The position numbers and the translations under genes are program-made. Shown piece by piece: positions 1 to 6,921 of a stretch of DNA of 8,089 bases (positions within the stretch are counted from its first letter, which is position 1; the number at the start of each line of letters is the position of its first letter). Source of the stretch: Planctomycetota bacterium (GTDB lineage: Bacteria > Planctomycetota > B129-G9); contig JAUXGI010000035.1 of assembly GCA_030622295.1 (NCBI GenBank), positions 1 through 8,089 of the forward strand. Reading direction: 5' to 3'. The notes under the pieces were generated by a model. The model made no database searches and had not been told where the DNA came from. It saw only the letters and a list, made by a program, of their open reading frames with translations.

Positions 1-1664
1 ACCTTCTTGACCGCGTTCTCGAGAAGTGAAGACGCGCCGGTCTCTTTCCTGGCAAGTGCGGAAATCTCACCGGCGGAACCGCCGGAGAGTATCAGTTCCT
101 TCATTTCGGCGGAGCCCAGGGATATTACCTCGAACACGCCGGTTCTGCCGTGGTAGCCCGTCTCGTTGCAGGCGGGGCAGCCCGCCGCCTCAAAAATCTC
201 CACGCCTTTCAGAATCTTTCCCGCGGGTCCCAGCAGTTCCAGCGCTTCATCCTTCGGCCTGGCCGGGCGCTTGCACCGGTCGCACAGGCGGCGCATGAGA
301 CGCTGCGCAATCAGGCCGTTGTATGTCGCCGAGATAAGGTACCGGTTGAGTCCCAGGTCCGTGCTCCTTGTTATCGACTGTGCCGCGCTGTTGGTGTGCA
401 TTGTGGACAAGACCATGTGCCCGGTGAGCGCCGCGCGTACCGCCAGTTGTGCCGTCTCCATATCGCGAATCTCGCCCACCATGATGATGTCCGGGTCCTG
501 CCTCAGCACGGATCTCAGTACCCCGGCGAAATCCAGGCCGATCTTGGGATGTACCTGAACCTGATAGATGCGGTCAAGTCGATACTCCACCGGGTCCTCG
601 ATTGTTATGATGTTTTTCTCGGAAGATTTTATCATATCAAGGACGGAGTAGAGGGTGGAGGTCTTTCCGCTGCCGGTGGGGCCGGTGACTATGAGGATGC
701 CGGTGGTCTTCTGAATAAGCCCCAGCAGGCGGGTGTAGTCATCCTCTTCCATGCCCAGTTTGGATAGTTCTTGCACGCCCTTGGACATGTCCAGGAGGCG
801 TATGACCACCTTTTCACCCATCACACCCGGCAGCGTGGAGACGCGAAAGTCAATTTGCCCGTCCTCCACCCTGGCCTGGAACCTGCCGTCCTGGGGAAGG
901 CGCTTCTCGGAGATGTCCATTTGCGACATGATTTTCACGCGCGATACGATGGCCGCGCGGGCGCTGCGGGGGATTGTCACGCTATCCCGGAGCACGCCGT
1001 CGATACGGAATCGTACGGTGAGTCCTTTTTTCGTCGGCTCAATGTGTATGTCGCTGGCGCCGGCCTTTGCGGCCCGGAGGATTATCTGGTTGACCATCTC
1101 TATTACGGGCGCCTGCTCGCCGAGGCTCTTGAGGTCGTCCAGTTGCAGGTCCTCGCCGCCGTTACCCTCGCTCACTCCTTCAGGACCTGATTCGTCCCCG
1201 AGTTTCACGGCTTCGTCCGCCTGAGCAGACTTCCCGCCGTAATACTGGGAAACCGCCTGGACTATGTCGGCTTCTTCCGCGACAAGCGGCGCTATCTCGC
1301 AGTTGGTAACCGCCTTCAGGTCATCCAGCGCGACAATGTCGGTGGGGTCGGACATGGCTACGGTGAGCGTGCGGCCTTCCACGTCAACGGGGATAAGATT
1401 GTGTTTTCTGGCCAGGTACTCCGGCACCAACCCGATGGCATCCGGGTTGGCTATGTAGGATGACAGTTTGACGAACGGCGCGTTGTAGAGCAGTTCCAGC
1501 ACCTCTTTGCTTTCCTCGGGGGAGATGATGTTCATTTCGGCGAGCACCGCGCATATTGACCTGCGGCTGTTTGCCAGCGCTTCGTCAACGCGCGCCCGCT
1601 GTTCCCCGTCAAGCATGCCGGCCGCCTGAAGGGTGGCAAGCAAAGAAGTGTTTTTTCTGCTCAT
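1..1664 (-). CDS. pilB: Type IV pilus assembly ATPase PilB (GspE/PulE family), C-terminus cut by window edge
   Basis: This is a hexameric cytoplasmic ATPase that powers pilus extension or type II secretion. I translated 554 residues from the ATG at 1664; an in-frame TGA lies 13 codons upstream, and no good Shine-Dalgarno is visible. Residues 1-140 form the N-terminal regulatory region (T2SSE_N/MshEN-like). The ATPase core follows: Walker A GPTGSGKT at 328-335, Asp box ITIEDPVEY at 353-361, Walker B region RQDPDIIMVGEIRD at 388-401, and His box STMHTNSA at 420-427. A zinc tetracysteine is made of CDRC at 461-464 and CPAC at 496-499. The reading frame is still open at base 1; related proteins are about 560-570 residues, so probably only some 10-20 residues are missing. 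The long N-terminal region favours PilB over the shorter GspE, but no pilC, pilT or pilin is visible to settle it. The nearest upstream gene is a lone receiver protein, 251 bp away. Confidence 0.93.
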   Translation of the reverse strand, partial: MSRKNTSLLATLQAAGMLDGEQRARVDEALANSRRSICAVLAEMNIISPEESKEVLELLYNAPFVKLSSYIANPDAIGLVPEYLARKHNLIPVDVEGRTLTVAMSDPTDIVALDDLKAVTNCEIAPLVAEEADIVQAVSQYYGGKSAQADEAVKLGDESGPEGVSEGNGGEDLQLDDLKSLGEQAPVIEMVNQIILRAAKAGASDIHIEPTKKGLTVRFRIDGVLRDSVTIPRSARAAIVSRVKIMSQMDISEKRLPQDGRFQARVEDGQIDFRVSTLPGVMGEKVVIRLLDMSKGVQELSKLGMEEDDYTRLLGLIQKTTGILIVTGPTGSGKTSTLYSVLDMIKSSEKNIITIEDPVEYRLDRIYQVQVHPKIGLDFAGVLRSVLRQDPDIIMVGEIRDMETAQLAVRAALTGHMVLSTMHTNSAAQSITRSTDLGLNRYLISATYNGLIAQRLMRRLCDRCKRPARPKDEALELLGPAGKILKGVEIFEAAGCPACNETGYHGRTGVFEVISLGSAEMKELILSGGSAGEISALARKETGASSLLENAVKK

Positions 1665-1743
1665 CTGCAAACCGGAAGATACGGTTAAAGGAGTAATTGA
1701 CCTTCAATTTTAATTCTTGCGGTTGAACCAGGCGAGGTCTTTA

Positions 1744-1818
1744 GCGAGGGGGTCAGACGCTGAGGAGCCCCGTCCGCCTCAGGCGGATCGGGGCGGGAAG
1801 GGTCTGACTCCCCGAGCG
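1744..1818 (+). repeat. Stem-loop repeat, copy A, with nested inner hairpin
   Basis: The outer arms GGGGGTCAGAC (1748-1758) and GTCTGACTCCC (1802-1812) pair over 11 positions with one G-T pair. Inside sits a second hairpin: CCCCG (1768-1772) pairs with CGGGG (1789-1793) and TCCGCC (1773-1778) with GGCGGA (1782-1787), around a TCA loop with one bulged T at 1788. Left-arm bases 1744-1767 are identical to the reverse complement of 5814-5837, and right-arm bases 1794-1808 to the reverse complement of 5788-5802. It is therefore a dispersed repeat, with a second copy in the opposite orientation. It lies between the receiver gene and the pilB-like gene and has no T-tract, so it is not a standard intrinsic terminator. 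It may act as a REP-like or RNA-stabilising element. Confidence 0.85.
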
Positions 1819-1872
1819 TACCGTGAACCCCCATCTTTAATTTTGACGGTGTAGTAGCGTACCTCGTCGTGA

Positions 1873-1885
1873 GATTCGTCGAATC
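1873..1885. repeat. Short perfect palindrome downstream of the receiver gene
   Basis: GATTCG-T-CGAATC is a perfect inverted repeat, 31 bp beyond the receiver stop codon on the minus strand. It could fold as a small hairpin or serve as a binding site. On the minus strand it is not followed by a T-run, so terminator function is not supported. The rest of 1665-1915 outside this site and repeat copy A holds AT-rich stretches near 1701-1716 and 1834-1845 but no gene that I can support. Confidence 0.35.
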
Positions 1886-1915
1886 AAAAGGCGTGATATT
1901 CGGATTTGCAGGACG

Positions 1916-2302
1916 CTAATGACCGGTTTTCGAATGAGCGCCGAGGGCGGCTTCCACGTTTTCCAACAGATGCCGCGGCGTACACTCGGATTTTACGATG
2001 TACTTGTACACCCCCAGCGAAAATGCCCGCTCTTTGTTCTGGTGGGTACTCGTCGCCGACAGGATGATTACCGGGATGTCTTTCGTCGCTTCTCTTTCCC
2101 TCAATTTCTCCAGTACCTCAAAGCCGCTCATGCCCGGCAGCATGATGTCGGTCAGGATTATGTCCGGATTCACGCTCCCAATCACCTCAAGAGCCTCCAG
2201 GCCCGTCGTGGCGATAGTAACCTGATGACCGGCCCTTTCCAGTTGAAATTTCCATATCTTACCTATTGTCCTGTTGTCCTCTATGATGAATACGTTTGCC
2301 AT
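1916..2302 (-). CDS. Stand-alone CheY-like response regulator (receiver domain only)
   Basis: This is a single-domain phosphoacceptor protein of 128 residues with no output domain, so it should act by protein-protein contact. Numbered from the chosen start MANVFIIEDN, the acidic pair is E8/D9, the phosphoacceptor is D52 in LTDIMLPGMSG, the switch Ser is S82 in VIILSAT, and the conserved Lys is K104 in YIVKSE. After K104 there is a Ser instead of the usual Pro. An upstream in-frame ATG at 2317 would add five residues (MERKL). I prefer the ATG at 2302 because GGAAAG stands 7 nt before it, whereas nothing resembles a Shine-Dalgarno before 2317, and because receivers normally begin directly with the first beta strand. 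The pilB-like gene follows, so a role in pilus or twitching control (PilG/PilH-like) is possible. The partner histidine kinase is not in the window. Confidence 0.93.
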   Translation of the reverse strand: MANVFIIEDNRTIGKIWKFQLERAGHQVTIATTGLEALEVIGSVNPDIILTDIMLPGMSGFEVLEKLREREATKDIPVIILSATSTHQNKERAFSLGVYKYIVKSECTPRHLLENVEAALGAHSKTGH

Positions 2303-2309
2303 GAGTTTT

Positions 2310-2315
2310 CTTTCC
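2310..2315 (-). promoter_or_regulatory. Ribosome binding site deciding the receiver start
   Basis: GGAAAG on the minus strand lies 7 nt before the ATG at 2302. It overlaps the alternative ATG at 2317. It is a moderate match to the anti-Shine-Dalgarno and supports the shorter product. Confidence 0.4.
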
Positions 2316-2359
2316 ATATGGATGAAACGGCCTTGAGTTATAGTCCCTCTCTATATCAC

Positions 2360-2377
2360 AAGGTACATAAATACCTT
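2360..2377. repeat. Inverted repeat AAGGTA-N6-TACCTT upstream of the receiver gene
   Basis: The arms are 2360-2365 and 2372-2377 around a 6-nt spacer, 58 bp upstream of the preferred receiver start. The size and symmetry fit a dimeric regulator's operator or a small hairpin. A possible -10 hexamer TATAAC is read on the minus strand at 2342-2337, but I see no convincing -35 at normal spacing, so promoter placement is tentative. Confidence 0.4.
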
Positions 2378-2399
2378 TTCGACACGGGAAGCCGAAAAG
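2375..2399 (-). terminator. Hairpin directly after the GT-C-like gene, possible terminator
   Basis: On the minus strand CTTTTCG (2399-2393) pairs with CGAAAAG (2381-2375) around an 11-nt loop. It starts two bases after the TAA stop at 2403-2401. The following bases, GTATTTAT, are AT-rich but lack a true T-run. It shares bases 2375-2377 with the neighbouring inverted repeat, so the two structures may exclude each other. It probably marks the end of the long upstream transcript, with low certainty. Confidence 0.35.
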
Positions 2400-2400
2400 T

Positions 2401-4674
2401 TTAGCCGCGTCTCTCAAATTCTTGTCCCCCGAGAGCAGTTCCGCAACATGTTGTGTCCGTTTTGCCCGCCTCCGCGTCCAGGTCTTTCACCCGGAGTATG
2501 CGCCCCGCGTCGTTGCGAAATATCTCCTCGAACATTTCCGAACCGTCGAAGTGCAACTCCTCGCCGCCATATAAGAGTACGTGCGTCACGCCATATCGCT
2601 GCAATATCTCACGCGCCTCATCTCTGTCTTCCGTGCGGAAGAAGGCATAAATATCGCGCCACTTGGGGCTTTTCTTCAGTTGTGCTTCAAGGTCTTCTTT
2701 TGAATCCGGCCGGTAGCCCTTCTCCTGTATGCCGGCAACGCGTCGCCTTGCGAAGGCCATCAGGAACGAATCGCCCAGCGTAATCGACGTGCGCCCGCCG
2801 GTTTCATCCCGCAACACGAAGTCGGATTCGAAGCGCCTCAGCACGACCGCATCCGGCGTGGTTTCGGCACGGAGACGGGCGTAAAGTTCCTGCTCGCTCC
2901 TGTTCACTACTGCATAAAGGTTATGGCGCGGTATTTCCGAAACGAACTTGAAAAGGGGCATCGGAATCATCATGATTACGAGCAGCGCTTGCAGTAACGT
3001 TGCCCTTTTCTCGCCCAGCCAGGCCATCCCCTTCGCACCAAAGTAGTTGACGAGTATCATGCCGCAGATGAAATGCGACGAAAACAGCGTCTCGCCGAAG
3101 ATCTTCGTGAAGTGCGCAATCAGCAGCCCCGCCACCACCATGACCGCCAGAAACACCTCCAGCGTGTTGCCGCGTTTTTTCCCGAAAGCCCCCAGCATGA
3201 ACGGCACGCCGATAATCCTCCCGCCGAAACTGAATACGACGAACAGGAACCAGGCCGCAACCTGCAAAAGCAGCGCCGCATGCCCCACGCCCCTGAAGGC
3301 ATCAATGCCGGGAAGTATTGCAATCGTGCATATCTGATTCATAACGGTTTCATTCGTAACGGTAACCAGGGGACGCGCGGCGGTGGCGCCCTCCGTCCAC
3401 TTCAATGGGTCTTCGTGCGCAAAGGCAACCAGCCAGGGAATTGTAAACACAATGGCGATTACAAGGGAGATAACGAACAACTTCAGGAAGGCGGGATTCT
3501 TCTTCACAACAAGCGAATAGAGCGCCGTAACGAACAGCCCGCCCAGCGCCAGAGCGCCCACCTGTACCTTCGCCTGCATCATCGCGCCGATACACAGCGC
3601 CGCCAAAATTGCCGGTCCTGAAAACATCCAACGGAAGCCTTTACGCTTCCAGGATGCGCACTCGCTCAAAAGATAAAGCCCCGCAAAAAGAAGCACGAGT
3701 GAAATCAGCGTGGTCTCGCTCCAGAAGACGTTGCTGAACGTATTCCCGTCGAACGCCTGTAACTCGTAATACATGTCGCCGCGATCGCGAATGGTTACCA
3801 CCCTTTCCAGGGCGGCCGACAAACCGCCCAGACGGTGGTAATCGACAGCGGCCTTCCTGGCCAGGAAAACGAAGCCCAGGTCGCCCGCGAAGAAAAACAA
3901 AGCCAGTGCCCACAGGGCGACCGCCCTTTTGCCGGATATCCTTTTCACGGTGATATAAAGGAGCGACGCGAAAAGCAGCAGCATGAAAACCGGCATTAAC
4001 CGGAAGTGGATGTCGAGGAAGTTCACGCCGGAGACGTGATGCAGCGCGTTTACCGTCGAATGATAGAGCACGTGATATGCGAGAAGGCTTCCGGCGTCCA
4101 TCGGGTCGCGCGGGGGCACGGTGTGTTCCATCTCGGCAATTCGCGCGAGGTGCCACATCGAGTCCATCGAGTGGTAGCCGTAAAACCGCATGCCGTCTTC
4201 ATACTGCCTGCCGCTGGTGAAGGACGCCGGTATCGCGCAAATCACAATCACCAGGGCTAAACATGCAAAGATGATGCGGCCCTTCGTAACGCGCAATCGC
4301 GGCAGGTGCAGCCCGCCTTCCCGCAGGGCCAAAACCAGCACGACGCAGCCCGACACGGCCAGTAAGGGTATAAATGCCCATAGGAGATGAACAAGAGAAA
4401 GCAGGTAGAACAGTGAAGCGGTGACGACAAGCCCCAAGACAAGCGAAAGGATGATTCTGGCAGGTGCGGGGATTCTCCCCGCCGTTCCGGTCAGCCGGAG
4501 CAGCAGATACCCCGGCGCAAGAAAGCACAACAGCAACGCACCGGCAAACTGCCACAGCCCTGCGGCGGAATCGAAGGAGAAATATGCAAACAAAAACGTT
4601 GCCGCAACCGCCGCCACTGCAAGCGCGGGCAGCCAGAACTTCGGCGAGATTGTCTTTGCGGCAGGCTGTTTCAT
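2401..4674 (-). CDS. Large multipass membrane protein, probable GT-C-fold glycosyltransferase with soluble C-terminal domain
   Basis: The protein has 757 residues. About residues 12-575 are dominated by hydrophobic segments (for example 12-32, 42-60, 72-93, 97-116, 133-151, 227-243, 251-271, 319-337, 354-390, 397-418, 467-484, 505-522, 558-576). Residues 577-757 are hydrophilic and contain RYGVTHVLLYGG near 693-704. Between early helices lies a loop with YHSMDSMWHLARI (167-179; D171, H175) followed by YHVLYHS (200-206). An acidic/His-rich first external loop of this kind is typical of GT-C enzymes, which transfer sugars from polyprenyl-phosphate donors outside the membrane, often with a soluble periplasmic C-terminal domain. 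I cannot assign a family or substrate. The ATG at 4674 overlaps the stop of the flippase-like gene (ATGA) and has no Shine-Dalgarno of its own, which implies translational coupling. It could instead be a membrane protein of unknown role. Confidence 0.85.
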   Translation of the reverse strand: MKQPAAKTISPKFWLPALAVAAVAATFLFAYFSFDSAAGLWQFAGALLLCFLAPGYLLLRLTGTAGRIPAPARIILSLVLGLVVTASLFYLLSLVHLLWAFIPLLAVSGCVVLVLALREGGLHLPRLRVTKGRIIFACLALVIVICAIPASFTSGRQYEDGMRFYGYHSMDSMWHLARIAEMEHTVPPRDPMDAGSLLAYHVLYHSTVNALHHVSGVNFLDIHFRLMPVFMLLLFASLLYITVKRISGKRAVALWALALFFFAGDLGFVFLARKAAVDYHRLGGLSAALERVVTIRDRGDMYYELQAFDGNTFSNVFWSETTLISLVLLFAGLYLLSECASWKRKGFRWMFSGPAILAALCIGAMMQAKVQVGALALGGLFVTALYSLVVKKNPAFLKLFVISLVIAIVFTIPWLVAFAHEDPLKWTEGATAARPLVTVTNETVMNQICTIAILPGIDAFRGVGHAALLLQVAAWFLFVVFSFGGRIIGVPFMLGAFGKKRGNTLEVFLAVMVVAGLLIAHFTKIFGETLFSSHFICGMILVNYFGAKGMAWLGEKRATLLQALLVIMMIPMPLFKFVSEIPRHNLYAVVNRSEQELYARLRAETTPDAVVLRRFESDFVLRDETGGRTSITLGDSFLMAFARRRVAGIQEKGYRPDSKEDLEAQLKKSPKWRDIYAFFRTEDRDEAREILQRYGVTHVLLYGGEELHFDGSEMFEEIFRNDAGRILRVKDLDAEAGKTDTTCCGTALGGQEFERRG

Positions 4675-5741
4675 ACGGAACGATTAACCACGTTGGAGGT
4701 ATCCTTTTCAACGGTCGGGACCTTGCGGATTTCGCAGGGGGGAACCTCTTCGATGAGCGAAACGCCTTTCCCCTGTTCAGGTGGGCCGTTGCTCATCTGA
4801 CCGGCCTGCAAGCCGGATAAACGATGGCGTCGCCACAACACGCCCCCCGCCGCCGCCAGGGCCGACTCGACAATGAGTTGCAATAATCGAGTAACAAGGC
4901 TCGCCGCCACGGCGACGGCCGGCTCTATGCCGTACTGACCGAGCAGCAGGGCCAGCATCGCCTCCCTTACACCCAGCCCGCCCGGCACGGGCAGAACCAT
5001 GAAACCCACGCACCACGAAATCGCAAAAATACCGGCGAGAGTAAACACGTCCGGTGCCGTGCCGAAAAAACTCAGCAGCACGCACCTGAAAATCCAGCCG
5101 GAAACCAGCCACGTCGCACCTTCCGCCAGCAGCACACACAAAAGATGATGATAGCGGAGGCTGACGCGAACGGGTTGTTTCTTAATCAGTTTCAACCCGG
5201 CGTTCAAAATGGAAAAGAAAATCCGAGGGTGCAGGAGTATAAGCCCCACGGGCACCGTCAAAAGCGCCAGCGCGGCAACCCCGTCGCCGATTGAAAATAC
5301 CGGGGATACGGCAAAGATAATCACGCTGGACACCAGCCCGCACAAAAGGACAATCATCGCGGCGCTCAGCGTGTCCTTTCTATCAATGCCGATTCGCTTT
5401 CCCAGGTAGGCCATGCCGGCATAGTTCCAGACGCTCCCGGGCACGTTCCGCGAGAGTTGTGAGATGAAGAAAACGGGAAGGGCGCGCCTTGCCGGGACCC
5501 GCCTTCCCATGCACCTCAGGACCATGTACCACCCGCCTGCATGAACCAGGTTGTTCACAAACACCATGCCCAGCGCGGCGGCCAGCCACCAGTATTCAAA
5601 GCGGAGTTCCTCCTCCGCAATGCGCGACCAGTCGCCCGCGAAGCGGTAAACGACAAAGCCCGCCACAATCACGGTCAGGATTATCCCGGCAGCAATCCTG
5701 AAGGCCCTGCGCCCATGAAACGTTTTATTTTCTGACTGCAT
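4671..5741 (-). CDS. Flippase-like integral membrane protein (LPG_synthase_TM / UPF0104 type)
   Basis: This 356-residue protein has about eight hydrophobic segments (roughly 13-33, 51-75, 86-95, 125-149, 154-171, 198-224, 232-250, 258-300). Family-like motifs are RNVPGSVW (98-105), YLGKR (112-116) and PVPGGLGVRE (251-260), resembling the membrane domain of lysylphosphatidylglycerol synthases and AglD-type proteins. Members without the aminoacyltransferase domain are linked to lipid or lipid-linked sugar handling; no such catalytic domain follows here. Residues 303-356 form a hydrophilic, charged tail longer than I would expect for a bare membrane domain. The ATG at 5741 has GGAG 5 nt upstream (5750-5747). 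The stop TGA overlaps the start of the GT-C-like gene, so the two are probably co-translated and act in one pathway. Substrate is unknown. Confidence 0.88.
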   Translation of the reverse strand: MQSENKTFHGRRAFRIAAGIILTVIVAGFVVYRFAGDWSRIAEEELRFEYWWLAAALGMVFVNNLVHAGGWYMVLRCMGRRVPARRALPVFFISQLSRNVPGSVWNYAGMAYLGKRIGIDRKDTLSAAMIVLLCGLVSSVIIFAVSPVFSIGDGVAALALLTVPVGLILLHPRIFFSILNAGLKLIKKQPVRVSLRYHHLLCVLLAEGATWLVSGWIFRCVLLSFFGTAPDVFTLAGIFAISWCVGFMVLPVPGGLGVREAMLALLLGQYGIEPAVAVAASLVTRLLQLIVESALAAAGGVLWRRHRLSGLQAGQMSNGPPEQGKGVSLIEEVPPCEIRKVPTVEKDTSNVVNRSV

Positions 5742-5759
5742 CGACGCTCCGCTGTTTAG

Positions 5760-5777
5760 AGCCTATCCCATTAGGCT
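5760..5777. repeat. Small hairpin upstream of the flippase-like gene
   Basis: AGCCTA (5760-5765) and TAGGCT (5772-5777) form a perfect 6-bp stem around a 6-nt loop. It lies 9 bp upstream of the Shine-Dalgarno at 5747-5750, so on the transcript it would sit in the leader, close to the ribosome site. It adjoins repeat copy B and may be part of the same non-coding unit. Confidence 0.4.
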
Positions 5778-5837
5778 GCGACCGGGGGTCAGACCCTTCC
5801 CGTCGCTTCGCTCCTCCTCAGCGTCTGACCCCCTCGC
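5778..5837 (-). repeat. Stem-loop repeat, copy B, opposite orientation to copy A
   Basis: GGGGGTCAGAC (5784-5794) and GTCTGACCCCC (5823-5833) make a perfect 11-bp stem. Read on the minus strand, the arms match copy A at 1744-1818: 24 identical bases in one arm (5814-5837) and 15 in the other (5788-5802). The central module is only 11 nt (5803-5813) and unrelated to the 26-nt nested hairpin of copy A. It sits between the second radical SAM gene and the flippase-like gene, with no T-run after the stem on either strand. It is probably a dispersed REP-like element rather than a terminator. Confidence 0.85.
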
Positions 5838-5850
5838 GGCCCCGAGCGCG

Positions 5851-5875
5851 AAAAACCACGTTCCGCAACAGGAAC
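5851..5875 (-). terminator. Terminator-like hairpin at the end of the second radical SAM gene
   Basis: On the minus strand GTTCC (5875... within the TAG stop, to 5871... region) pairs with GGAAC (5864-5860) around a 6-nt loop. Four bases later comes TTTTT (5855-5851). The short 5-bp stem and 4-nt spacer make it a weak intrinsic terminator. If active, it would separate the radical SAM pair from the flippase/GT-C pair, at least partly. Confidence 0.35.
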
Positions 5876-6918
5876 TATTTAACAAGGTCCAGCCCGCGTG
5901 AAGGATACTTCTTGTCGAATCGCTTCTTCGGCATGAATCGCCTGAGCATTCGCAGCATGTGCACGTCGCTTTCGCGGTGGCACGATACCCAGCACTCGTT
6001 ACACTTCGAGAACTCTTCCTGCAAGCGTTTCGTCGCCGGGTCACTCCAGATTTCGTCCATCGTCTGTTCGGTCAGGTTGCCTATTCTCCGGAATTTTACC
6101 TGGCACAGCGACACGTCGCCGTTCGGGTAGACCACGGTTTTATTTCGCAGCGACAGGCAAGGCAGGCCTACGCGTCCTTCCAGCCAATCGTTATAGAGTA
6201 ACAGGTACGGGTTGTTTATGCCGCTGCCGTTGCCGTGCTCCAGCGCTTCTATTCGCTCAGGTCCGACGCTTGCCTCGCCGTACTCAACGCAACTGTAAAT
6301 GTTGGGCGCGAAGCGCACGCCCTGCTCCGCGCAGAAATCGCGCACCGCCTTAAAGTCGGCCCCCCTGTTGAACGGCGAGAAGGTATAGACTACCGTCACG
6401 AGCGCCTTCCCCTTCAGACGGCGTATGCTTTCCTCCACCCTTGCGAACCCGTCAACTCCGCGCGATTCCTCGTAGGTCTCGTTCATGCCGTCCAGGGAAA
6501 TGTCCACCTCGCGCACGCCGTAACGCTCCACTATCTCCTCCAGCCGTTCGGGCATCAGCCCGTTGCTCGCGATGCGGTGCTTGCGCCCCTTAAAGAGGGT
6601 AAGTATCTCGTCAATCTGCGGACGCAGCAGCGGCTCGCCGCCGGCCAGCACAAACGCCGCCATCCGCGACAGGCACCGCGCCTTCAGCAGGTCCGCTATC
6701 ACTCCTGCGGGCATGTCCCCTTTAGGCTGCTTTTGCCAGATGTTGCATATTTTGCAGCGCGAATTGCAGCGGTTCGTCAGCATCAGCGTCACGGAGAATA
6801 TCTTCCGCGCCCTGCACGTGACCCACGAACGCAGCCCCTGCGCAGCCTCGTATAGAAACCGGTTTTCCTTGAGGAATCGCACAAGGTATGTGTTTTTCAG
6901 TATCTTCTGCGCAATCAT
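5875..6918 (-). CDS. Radical SAM protein with SPASM-like C-terminal cysteines (second of tandem pair)
   Basis: This 347-residue protein carries the radical SAM cluster motif CNSRCKIC (C51, C55, C58), which binds the [4Fe-4S] cluster that cleaves S-adenosylmethionine, followed by AGGEP (92-96) and a SLDG strand (141-144). The C-terminal region has C254, C272 (SLCQ), C306, C309 and C313 (KCNECWVSC), a pattern consistent with a SPASM or twitch domain holding one or more auxiliary clusters. An N-terminal stretch of about 40 residues precedes the core. The start ATG at 6918 lies 4 bp after the stop of the first radical SAM gene. A GAGG is only 2 nt before it, whereas an AGGGG about 8 nt upstream is better spaced, so coupling is likely. 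No cobalamin domain or peptide precursor gene is visible. The substrate is unknown; envelope lipid or sugar chemistry is suggested only by the neighbours. Confidence 0.93.
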   Translation of the reverse strand: MIAQKILKNTYLVRFLKENRFLYEAAQGLRSWVTCRARKIFSVTLMLTNRCNSRCKICNIWQKQPKGDMPAGVIADLLKARCLSRMAAFVLAGGEPLLRPQIDEILTLFKGRKHRIASNGLMPERLEEIVERYGVREVDISLDGMNETYEESRGVDGFARVEESIRRLKGKALVTVVYTFSPFNRGADFKAVRDFCAEQGVRFAPNIYSCVEYGEASVGPERIEALEHGNGSGINNPYLLLYNDWLEGRVGLPCLSLRNKTVVYPNGDVSLCQVKFRRIGNLTEQTMDEIWSDPATKRLQEEFSKCNECWVSCHRESDVHMLRMLRRFMPKKRFDKKYPSRGLDLVK

Positions 6919-6921
6919 TAC

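Noticed and set aside
150..767. Plus-strand open frames opposite the PilB-type ATPase
   Set aside because: The minus strand here encodes the intact Walker B, His box and zinc cysteines of the ATPase, so the plus-strand frames are antisense shadows.
1665..1740. Possible promoter directly upstream of the PilB-type gene
   Set aside because: AT-rich hexamers are present on the minus strand, but none combine at a normal -35/-10 spacing, so I did not list a promoter.
1701..1849. AT-rich stretches on both sides of repeat copy A (1701-1716 and 1834-1849) as possible terminal inverted repeats of a small mobile element
   Set aside because: Their match as inverted repeats is poor (about 9 of 16 positions) and no target duplication is evident.
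1919..2404. Plus-strand open frame covering the receiver gene and the gap before it
   Set aside because: It is antisense to a complete receiver domain and has no family-like sequence.
1744..5837. CRISPR-like or transposon interpretation of the two stem-loop repeats
   Set aside because: There are only two copies 4 kb apart in opposite orientation, with no regular spacing, no cas gene and no transposase in the window.
5763..6044. Minus-strand open frame running from the radical SAM gene end into repeat copy B
   Set aside because: It is out of frame with the radical SAM protein and ends in repeat and hairpin sequence, with no recognisable domain.
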